Assembly (NCBI RefSeq): GCF_000934745.1 | Contig: NZ_KN882170.1 | Span: 287,766-351,765, forward strand | Reading direction: 5' to 3' | DNA length: 64,000 nt | Source: Desulfonatronum thioautotrophicum | GTDB taxonomy: Bacteria; Desulfobacterota; Desulfovibrionia; Desulfovibrionales; Desulfonatronaceae | Shown here: piece by piece, positions 57,482 to 64,000 of the stretch | Numbering within the stretch: position 1 is the stretch's first letter | Layout: each line of letters starts with the position of its first letter | Made by a program: the position numbers and the translations under genes | The notes under the pieces: generated by a model | Told to the model about the DNA's origin: nothing | Database searches by the model: none | What the model saw: the letters and a program-made list of their open reading frames with translations, nothing else

Positions 57482-58486
57482 TCAAATTTCGGGCTTGGAC
57501 AGGAACAGATTCAGCCCGAGGCGTTCGGACAGGTATTTCGTGACCTTTTGACCCTTGATGCTGTTGCCTGCGCCATCCAGGGGCGGCGCGAAGACGCCAA
57601 GCCCACCCTTGCCTGGAGCGACCGTGAATATGCCGCCACCGACCCCGCTCTTGCCGGGCAATCCGATCTCGAACAGCCAGTCGCCGGACTGCTCGTAGAG
57701 ACCGGCGGTGGCGAGTACCGCCAACACCCGCTTGCAGACCACGGAATCGACCACCCTTTCCCTGGTGACCGGGTTAACCCCGCCATCGGCCAGCGTCGCC
57801 GCCATGATCGCCAGGTCGTGCGCGGTAATGGCCAACGCGCACTGCCGGGTGTAGACATCGGTTGCCTCCAGGGGGTCGCAGTACATCCGGCCATAGGACT
57901 CCAGAAGTCGCGCGATACCTCGATTGCGCTGGTTGGTGGCGGCTTCGCTTTCATAAACCTCAACATCGAGTTCAAGCGCTCGTCCGGCGAAGCGGGAAAG
58001 TCCTTCCTGGATGAATCGCCATTTTTCCTCAGCCGAGTTGCCGGGGATGAGGCTGGTTGCAGCAATGGCTCCGGCGTTGACCATGGGGTTCATGGTCCGA
58101 TCGGCATTCAGTTCGATGGCCATGACCGAGTTGAAGGGTAGTCCCGTCGCGTTCACGCCCAATTTCGACCTGGCCTCCAGATAACCGATTTCCTGGCAAA
58201 CCAGAGCAAAGACGAAGGGCTTGGAGACGCTCTGGATGGTGAATGGATAGTTTACGTCCCCCACCTCGATGACGTTGCCTTTCACTCCGGCAACCACGAT
58301 GCCGAACAGATCCCGCGGCACCCGCGCCAGCGCGGGGATGTAATCCGCGACCTTGCCTTCATCGAGTCCACGATACTGTTCATAGGCCTCCGAGACCAAT
58401 TGGCGAACCAACTCGAGGTCCGGGAGATGCCCGGTGGAAACTGGAATGGGTTTGGTAGACTCTTCCCTCTGCAAGTCGATGAGCAT
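57482..58486 (-). CDS. glsA: Glutaminase GlsA
   Basis: Hydrolyses glutamine to glutamate and ammonia (serine-dependent beta-lactamase-like fold). Motifs: FTIQSVSKPF with the catalytic Ser and Lys, NPMVNAGAIAATSLI, EVYESEAATNQRNRGIARLLESYGR, YTRQCALAITAHDLAIMAATLADGGVNP and PGKSGVGGGI. Length of 334 residues is usual. First gene of the three-gene cassette; with the asparaginase it points to use of amide amino acids as ammonia source or pH buffer. Confidence 0.95.
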   Translation of the reverse strand: MLIDLQREESTKPIPVSTGHLPDLELVRQLVSEAYEQYRGLDEGKVADYIPALARVPRDLFGIVVAGVKGNVIEVGDVNYPFTIQSVSKPFVFALVCQEIGYLEARSKLGVNATGLPFNSVMAIELNADRTMNPMVNAGAIAATSLIPGNSAEEKWRFIQEGLSRFAGRALELDVEVYESEAATNQRNRGIARLLESYGRMYCDPLEATDVYTRQCALAITAHDLAIMAATLADGGVNPVTRERVVDSVVCKRVLAVLATAGLYEQSGDWLFEIGLPGKSGVGGGIFTVAPGKGGLGVFAPPLDGAGNSIKGQKVTKYLSERLGLNLFLSKPEI

Positions 58487-58898
58487 CCGAATCCTCCTTC
58501 ATCACGGCCATGATTGAATGAATTTACCATGTGAATCCAGGGTTGCCGTTCCGCCCGGACTCGCTCGAACCGTATCCTGATCGACGCCCAGATCAGCGGC
58601 GAGGGCTCGATGGATAGTTCCACCAGGATGTTGGGGCTGAGGTCTCAGTGCGCAGTTCACATCAGGATGCACGTCAGCAGGAAACGGTCTCCAGCAAATG
58701 CGTTTGATCGTTGCCTTGTTGCATCCTCATTGCGAGTAGCAATTGGCTTGCCAAGCGGCTTACCGTTGGCGACAGGAAGCAAAAACTCGGAATTACAGAT
58801 TATTTTTAGATTTGCACCAGTCAGGAGCTTCCATGGAATTCCTTGGTGCACTGCGAAATATCAAGGGGCGGCGATATATCGCGAAAATGGAATGCGGT
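58487..58898. other. Gene-free stretch upstream of glsA
   Basis: 412 bases with no convincing ORF, hairpin or repeat. It should include the glsA promoter on the minus strand; it may also carry eroded sequence linked to the HTH remnant next to it. Confidence 0.4.
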
Positions 58899-59087
58899 TC
58901 ACGTATCCTTGATGCCAAGCTTGAGCATCCGTGACCGCAGCGTGGAAGGGTTGATCTTGAGAATCGCGGCAGCGCCTTTGGGGCCGTTGATGCGCTGATT
59001 GGTTTGTTCCAACATCCGGAGGATATGACCACGCTCAACCTCCGGAAGGCTCAGCAGATGCCTGGGAGGGTTACCCTCTTCAGACAT
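58899..59087 (-). pseudogene. Fis-type HTH remnant of a sigma-54-dependent regulator
   Basis: 62 residues from the ATG at 59087 (open back to 59150). The text LPEVERGHILRMLEQTNQRINGPKGAAAILKINPSTLRSRMLKLGI is the C-terminal Fis-like DNA-binding domain of NtrC/FhlA-type activators, close to their consensus. The AAA+ and sensor domains are absent: the 215 bases upstream to 59365 show none. No ribosome site is seen. A free-standing small HTH protein is possible; decay of a larger regulator is more likely. Confidence 0.65.
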
Positions 59088-59365
59088 CGTGTATAAACGG
59101 AAATGAAATGAAACAGCCTTGCAGCACCAAGAGGAACAGGCCGGTATCATATTTGCTTAAGACGGTAGTCATCATGAGGTTCATATGGGAGCATTAAATC
59201 GTGGATGAATTTGAGATGGCCGAGATTCCAGCAACAACGAACTCAATCGACGACCGCAACAGGGGCATCAGGATGTCCATCTCCGCCTGCGTCGCCCAGC
59301 CACCTCGCTCAATTACCCGCAAAAAAAATACACCAATCCTTACGTTTCATCACTTCTGCCACTAG

Positions 59366-62300
59366 ATGGATGGACTACACATGACTCGATCAATCATCTT
59401 CGCATGTGGCCTGCTGCTCATTCTCTTCGGCGGTGGAGTGAACGCGCTGGAGGAGAGCGTGAGCACCGTGCCGTCCGGTGGAGTGACCACGAGCCGGATC
59501 GCATCCCAGATCGCCGAGACGGAGGCCGACCCCGGATTGGAGGCTGAGGCCAGGGACCGCCTCCTCGCGCTCTATCGCAGGGCACTGAACAATCTTCAGG
59601 AGGCCGAGGATAACCGCGCTCGGGCAGAGCGCTTTGCTCTGGCGATTCGGACATCGGCTGAGCAGGCCCAACGAATCCGTCAGCGGACTGCCGTGGCCAT
59701 GGCCGGCGAGATCCCGGAGGACTTAGGGATAGCCGCGGACACACCCCTGGATCAGGTCGAGGCACAACTGAGGCGGGAGCAAGCGGAGCGCGACGCGGCC
59801 GACGCCCAGCGGGCCAAAATAGAGCGCCAAATCACCTACCAGGAGATGCGTCCGGCGGCGATCCGCTTACGCATTGCCGCGGCCCAGGAGGAGCAGGAAT
59901 CAACCGCGGCCGCGCTCCAGACGGAGCTGCCCTGGGACGCACGATCCGCTTTTGTGGAGGCCGAGCGCTGGACACGAGAAACCCGTTTCATTGCCCTGAG
60001 CACGGAGATCCATGCCCTGGATAAGGAGCTCTCGAGTCTGCCAATGCGTCTGGTCCTGCTCGAAGCCCTCCGTTCCGAACAAGCGGCCGAGCAGGCGCGA
60101 CTCGAGCGGCGGCTGGAGGAACTGCTCGGACTGGTCAATGCACGGCGCGAGGCCGAAGCGGCACAGGCCAGAGCTGATGCGGCGCGGATGCTCACGGCGG
60201 CTGCCGACTTCGATTCGGCACTGGCCCGTCTCGCCGAGGAGAACGCCGCCTTCAGCCACGCACTCGCCCTTGTCATCGAGCGGTCCGATCGCGCAGACGA
60301 CGAGGTCCAGAAGGCGGAGCGACTCGCCGCCCGCATCGCGTTAAACCTCGAGCGTGTGCTCGCGGCAATGCTGGTGGGCGCTCAGCCCACGGACCTCGGT
60401 CAGCTCTTGCTTGAGCACAGGGCCTCACTGCCGGACTACGAGGTGAAGGCTCGCAAAGCCAAGGTCCGCTCACGTGAGATCGCCGCGGTCACGCTGGGTT
60501 GGCTGCGACACCAAGAGGAGTCGGAGCGACTGGCTGATCCGAAGCTCGTTCCGAGCCGCGCTGAGATCCTCACTGAGCCGAACGGACGGGAGCTGCTGAC
60601 GCAGCGGCGCGAGCTGATCGAGCGGTTGCTGGAAGAAGAGGCTCGGTATCTGGAGCGGCTACGCCGACTCCAGAGCGCTGAGGCCCGGGTTCTGGAGGCC
60701 ACACGAGCCTCCGAAGCCCTTCTCAAGAAAAAAATGTTCTGGCTTCCCTCCGGTGCTCCGACCCGCATGACGGACTTCGCCATGCTGCCTGCGGAGTTGC
60801 GTACTTTGTTCGTACCGCGGACCTGGTCCCGTCCGGCCGAGGATATGGTCGCCGTGGTTGCAGCCTCGCCGCTGTTCTGGATCACGTTGTTGCTGTCCGC
60901 CGTCTTGCTTGGGCGGCGCCGTACGCTGATCCGTGCCATCCAAGCCGCGGCCATCCCGCTCAAAGGCATCTCCACGGACAGCTTTGTCCATACCTTCCGC
61001 GCCCTGATGCTGACCCTAGCGCTGGCGGTGCCACTGCCGCTTCTCCTGGCCGTAAGCGGCTGGCTGCTCTCCAATGCGCCCCAAGGGGACGAGCTGTCTT
61101 TGGCCCTGGGCAGCGTTTTGATACGTATTTCAATATACCTTTATGTCCTGCAGTTCTTAAGCGGGCTCTGTCTACCGGGTGGTCTGGCCGTGGCGCACTT
61201 CCGGTGGGGTGAGGACGATACGCAGCGTTTGCGCAGAGCACTGCACTGGCTGACCTGGGCGGTGGTTCCGTCGATTGCCGTTTTGCGAGTCGCCCTCGCC
61301 TTGGACCCTTTCCAGGCAGGGGGGCTGGTCACACGACTCGCTCTGGCCTTTGCGGTATTTACCTTCGGGGTCTTTTCCTACCGGATCTTTCACCCCACGC
61401 ACGGCCTGTTGCGTGAACTGCGCAGACGCCAGAATGCGAGCCTGCTGGTTCGCGCCAACCCGCTCTGGCTGTTATTGCTAATCACCTTGCCGGCAGTGAT
61501 TCTGATATTGCTCTGGAGCGGTTACTTCCATACGGCAAACATTCTTGCGGATGCCTTTGTCATCAGCCTCGCGGTAATTGTGCTCCTGTTTCTGCTGCAT
61601 GCCCTGTGCGTGCGCTGGCTCCGACTGACAAGCCGACGATTGAAATGGCGGGCTGTTCGCGAGCGCCGCGAGGCCGCCCAAGCAGCGCGGGAGGCTGGCG
61701 CGTCCGGGGGGGAAGAAGCCACTGAAATCACGCCGGCCGAGGACGATGATCTCGACCTTGCTTCGATTACCGCGTCCAACCTGGCCCTTCTGCGATTCTG
61801 TGTCACGGTCGTGGCCGCGATCGCCTTTTTCCTGATTTGGTCCAATATCTTCCCGGCACTGGGGGTGCTGAACCGGGTGACCTTGTGGTACACCGAAACG
61901 ACCTTTGAAGGCCTGCCGATGAGCCTGTCGATCACCCTGGCGGACCTGGGTCTGGCGCTGTTCTATCTGGGCGGCGCATTGTTGCTGGCCAAGCGGCTCC
62001 CGGCATTGCTCAACATCATCCTGGCGGAGCACTTTTACGTTGTACCGGCCAGCCGCTATACGGCGACGACGCTCATCAGTTATGTCATCGTCTCCACGGG
62101 TTTCCTGCTGGCGCTCGCCACCATCGGCATCCAATGGTCGCAACTTCAGTGGCTGGTGGCCGCGCTCGGCGTAGGCATCGGCTTTGGCCTGCAGGAGATC
62201 GTCGCCAACTTCATCAGCGGGCTGATTATCCTGTTCGAGCGTCCAATCCGGGTGGGTGATATTGTTACCGTCGGTGACACCGATGGCGTGGTGACCAAAA

Positions 62301-62797
62301 TCCGCATCCGAGCCACGACCATCCGCAACTTTGACCGCAAAGAACTCCTGGTGCCAAACAAGGAATTCATCAACGGCCGTCTGCTCAACTGGTCGCTCTC
62401 CGACCAGGTCATGCGAGTCGTCATCCCCGTGGGGGTAGCCTATGGGACGGATGTGGAAAAGGCGCATGCCCTGATGCGCGAGGCCGCCGAGGAGCACCCA
62501 CTCGTGCTTAAGGACCCCAAGCCACAATTGATCTTCGAGGCCTTCGGAGACGACGCGCTGACTCTGGCCCTGCGTGCCTTTATCGAGGACATCGACAAGC
62601 TGGCAGCGATCATCACGGACCTGCACAAGGCAATCAATAGTAAGTTTCAGGAGGCGGGCATCTCCATCGCCTTCCCCCAACGGGACATGCACCTGGATAC
62701 CCGCGAACCCCTGCGCGTGCGCCTGGAACGTCCGGCTATAGCCTCGCCCTCCCCCGCAACGGACGCCGCTGGATCGCCGTCTGCGCAGTCCGGTTGA
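59366..62797 (+). CDS. MscK/KefA-type mechanosensitive channel
   Basis: 1143 residues; a large MscS-family protein. Signal peptide (IIFACGLLLILFGGGVNA), a long Ala/Glu/Arg-rich coiled coil (residues 40-490, periplasmic), then about ten membrane helices and the MscS core: QWLVAALGVGIGFGLQEIVANFISGLIILFERPIRVGDIVTVGDTDGVVTKIRIRATTIRNFDRKELLVPNKEFINGRLLNWSL, followed by the cytoplasmic cage. Opens under osmotic downshift. Start 59366, or 59381 (MTRSII), which has GGA 7 bases upstream. A hairpin at 62867 follows. Confidence 0.93.
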   Translation: MDGLHMTRSIIFACGLLLILFGGGVNALEESVSTVPSGGVTTSRIASQIAETEADPGLEAEARDRLLALYRRALNNLQEAEDNRARAERFALAIRTSAEQAQRIRQRTAVAMAGEIPEDLGIAADTPLDQVEAQLRREQAERDAADAQRAKIERQITYQEMRPAAIRLRIAAAQEEQESTAAALQTELPWDARSAFVEAERWTRETRFIALSTEIHALDKELSSLPMRLVLLEALRSEQAAEQARLERRLEELLGLVNARREAEAAQARADAARMLTAAADFDSALARLAEENAAFSHALALVIERSDRADDEVQKAERLAARIALNLERVLAAMLVGAQPTDLGQLLLEHRASLPDYEVKARKAKVRSREIAAVTLGWLRHQEESERLADPKLVPSRAEILTEPNGRELLTQRRELIERLLEEEARYLERLRRLQSAEARVLEATRASEALLKKKMFWLPSGAPTRMTDFAMLPAELRTLFVPRTWSRPAEDMVAVVAASPLFWITLLLSAVLLGRRRTLIRAIQAAAIPLKGISTDSFVHTFRALMLTLALAVPLPLLLAVSGWLLSNAPQGDELSLALGSVLIRISIYLYVLQFLSGLCLPGGLAVAHFRWGEDDTQRLRRALHWLTWAVVPSIAVLRVALALDPFQAGGLVTRLALAFAVFTFGVFSYRIFHPTHGLLRELRRRQNASLLVRANPLWLLLLITLPAVILILLWSGYFHTANILADAFVISLAVIVLLFLLHALCVRWLRLTSRRLKWRAVRERREAAQAAREAGASGGEEATEITPAEDDDLDLASITASNLALLRFCVTVVAAIAFFLIWSNIFPALGVLNRVTLWYTETTFEGLPMSLSITLADLGLALFYLGGALLLAKRLPALLNIILAEHFYVVPASRYTATTLISYVIVSTGFLLALATIGIQWSQLQWLVAALGVGIGFGLQEIVANFISGLIILFERPIRVGDIVTVGDTDGVVTKIRIRATTIRNFDRKELLVPNKEFINGRLLNWSLSDQVMRVVIPVGVAYGTDVEKAHALMREAAEEHPLVLKDPKPQLIFEAFGDDALTLALRAFIEDIDKLAAIITDLHKAINSKFQEAGISIAFPQRDMHLDTREPLRVRLERPAIASPSPATDAAGSPSAQSG

Positions 62798-62866
62798 AGG
62801 GAAATGATGGCTGCTCAAGTTTCATCAACAAACAAATAGGAGTCAGTTCCGGTTCAGGGCGCAAAG

Positions 62867-62892
62867 GTCGCCAAAAAGAGATTTTTGGCGAC
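62867..62892 (+). terminator. Hairpin downstream of the mscK-type gene
   Basis: GTCGCCAAAAA pairs with TTTTTGGCGAC across the loop GAGA. The stem is 11 bp. The T-run is inside the stem and no further T-run follows, so it may be a terminator or a simple palindrome. It lies 70 bases after the stop. Confidence 0.5.
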
Positions 62893-62960
62893 TGCTGGCA
62901 AGATGCGGAAGCTATACTGGTTTAGGGTGAAACAATAAGAAAATTTTCTGATGATGCCTT

Positions 62961-63142
62961 TATGCCGCCCTTACAGGGCTATTTTTGTTTTAACTTCATC
63001 TACCCAGGGCGTTGCCCTGGGCTATAATATGTCGCCTCGTTGGGGCTTCAGACAAGCCCTGAAGGGGCGAACTACCGTAGCCCAGGGCAACGCCCTGGGT
63101 AAAACGTCCCCCAACAATAACAGCCCTGAAAGGGCGGCATAA
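62961..63142. repeat. Nested palindromic element (REP/BIME-like)
   Basis: Outer arms 62961-62981 and 63122-63142 are complementary in 20 of 21 bases; inner arms 63001-63024 and 63078-63101 are complementary over 24 bases without mismatch. Each arm is itself a palindrome (GCCCT/AGGGC; CCAGGGC/GCCCTGG). A third, central hairpin has CTTCAG and CTGAAG. It lies in the gene-free 62798-63368 stretch and has no ORF. Confidence 0.9.
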
Positions 63143-63368
63143 AATGATGCAACGCAGGCCCAAAAACAGCGATGGCCCTCTTGGAACGCCGGCAAATTTA
63201 AATATTCAACCTCAAGCAGTATAAACAGACCTACGGTCTACGGCTTGCCGTGTTGAACAGGGTGAACGTCGGTTGGGGGTGTGGAGGGAGTGTATTCGTT
63301 GAAACGATTGGCTGATGCTGTGGGCGGGTAGCCTGACAGCCTTGCCCAGACCAGGTCATTTTCACAAC

Positions 63369-63695
63369 CTATGCGTGATGAACAGTATTCGTTTCAAAAC
63401 GAATGTTTAAGACCTTCCGAGTAGCGGAAAAAATAGCGGATAGGCTTTCCATTGTTGGGTTGCCTCGCGCAGAAAGCATCCGATGAACGCTTTTACTCGG
63501 GCGTTTTGTTTCCACCGCGATTTGTTCAAACCCCACGGTCGCATTGACCACATCTCGCAGCAGTAGACGAGCGGCTTCAGCTTCCCCGTTAAGGAACATA
63601 TCGGCTGCTTCTCGTAATAATGCCTCGGCAAATGCCCGATCTTTCTTGATCCGCGCCTGAATGGTTTCCGAAGAATCAACGATCATCTCATTCAT
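63369..63695 (-). CDS. Toxin-antitoxin antitoxin, HigA-like
   Basis: 108 residues. The C-terminal 60 show a helix-turn-helix: DVVNATVGFEQIAVETKRPSKSVHRMLSARGNPTMESLSAIFSATRKVLNI, the form seen in addiction-module antidotes beside RelE/HigB-type toxins. Its ATG overlaps the toxin stop (ATGA), with toxin first and antitoxin second, the HigBA order. It probably binds its own promoter. Confidence 0.8.
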   Translation of the reverse strand: MNEMIVDSSETIQARIKKDRAFAEALLREAADMFLNGEAEAARLLLRDVVNATVGFEQIAVETKRPSKSVHRMLSARGNPTMESLSAIFSATRKVLNIRFETNTVHHA

Positions 63696-64000
63696 GGCTT
63701 CCCCTTTCCCTTCTTTTTCATTTCGGCTTTACGTTTCTCGTATTCATCCCGCAGCCTTTTGGCTTTCGTGATATCCGCGCTCTGTCCGGACTTCACTCCG
63801 CCGCAAAACAGGATCACCAGAGCCTTCTTCTCCAAGACAAGATAAATGCGAATACCCGGCCCCCAGTCTATTCTGTACTCTTTGAGAGCCCCGTCAACCG
63901 TCTTCAGGTTTCCAAGATTTCCAGCCATCATCCGAGAACGTGCAGCTGCCACTTTCGCCGCGTACTCAACGGACAAGTCCTCGAACCACTGCCTGAAGTG
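63692..64000 (-). CDS. RelE/HigB-type toxin (5' end beyond the window)
   Basis: The frame is open to the window edge: residues HFRQWFED precede the first internal start at 63976, and this F-x2-W-x2-L pattern is the usual N-terminal helix of the family, so the true start is outside. The rest (AAVAAARSRMMAGNLGNLKTVDGALKEYRIDWGPGIRIYLVLEKKALVILFCGGVKSGQSADITKAKRLRDEY) matches the phage-type RelE/ParE toxins with the conserved YFV..., LLCGG-like strand and Lys-rich tail. Likely an mRNA interferase. Confidence 0.8.
   Translation of the reverse strand, partial: HFRQWFEDLSVEYAAKVAAARSRMMAGNLGNLKTVDGALKEYRIDWGPGIRIYLVLEKKALVILFCGGVKSGQSADITKAKRLRDEYEKRKAEMKKKGKGKP

Noticed and set aside
59180..59330. 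Short minus-strand frame (VIERGGWATQAEMDILMPLL) between the HTH remnant and the channel gene
   Set aside because: It has about 40 codons from a TTG, no ribosome site, and no family I recognise; too weak to call.

Overview
The window looks like chromosomal DNA of a motile, Gram-negative sulfate-reducer-type bacterium of the Desulfovibrionales. The evidence is the block flgK-flgL-csrA-fliW, facing flgM and a small FlgM-linked protein of a type I know from Desulfovibrio, plus outer-membrane systems (Mla/MCE transport, RND pumps, lipoproteins), a long-form HisG and a two-subunit PyrD/PyrK dihydroorotate dehydrogenase. Genus and species cannot be fixed from the sequence alone. No rRNA, tRNA, CRISPR array, prophage or intact insertion sequence was seen.

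Layout. (1) 1-4.9 kb: end of a flagellar late-gene cluster (flgK partial, flgL, csrA, fliW), facing flgM and its partner gene, which sit behind an exact sigma-28 promoter. (2) 4.9-14.3 kb, minus strand: an alpha-glucan/trehalose operon (treS-maltokinase fusion, glgB, malQ) that runs with overlapping or very short junctions into a TPR protein and an L,D-transpeptidase; glgE is absent here. (3) 14.6-22.1 kb, minus strand: a seven-gene housekeeping run (pyrB, pyrC, an HD protein of the poly(A) polymerase/CCA family with altered catalytic motifs, rlmN, hisI, hisG, and a TPR-SPOR lipoprotein) with a terminator behind it. (4) 22.4-28.2 kb: a PEP-synthase-like protein with an unassigned C-terminus, then pyrD, pyrK and a DUF493 gene, then endonuclease IV. 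(5) 28.2-31 kb: an accessory patch with palindromic repeats, a RhuM-Fic fusion, an HsdS remnant and a conserved unknown protein, all with overlapping stop/start codons. (6) 31-35.6 kb: a two-gene RND efflux system. (7) 35.7-40.7 kb: a three-gene operon of a membrane sensor with a SpoIIE-type phosphatase, an ABC exporter with a very large insertion in its ATPase domain, and a cyclic-nucleotide-binding-domain protein. This is the best candidate here for an undescribed system. (8) 41-45 kb: an Mla/Pqi-like lipid transport operon with a 7-base tandem repeat just upstream. (9) 45-48.5 kb: small membrane proteins, a CDF-type transporter with altered metal-site residues, and many dispersed repeats. 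(10) 48.6-54.5 kb: a complete tripartite RND pump (MFP, RND, outer-membrane factor). (11) 54.6-58.5 kb: a glutaminase, MFS transporter and asparaginase cassette. (12) 58.5-64 kb: a Fis-type helix-turn-helix remnant, a MscK-type mechanosensitive channel, a multi-arm palindromic element and a toxin-antitoxin pair cut by the window edge.

Most genes lie on the minus strand in tightly packed operons with ATGA or GTGA overlaps. Intergenic gaps are short except in the accessory parts (28 kb, 41 kb, 45-47 kb, 58 kb, 63 kb), where repeats and remnants collect. Family assignments come from motifs read in the translated proteins and from memory of the families; no database search was run.
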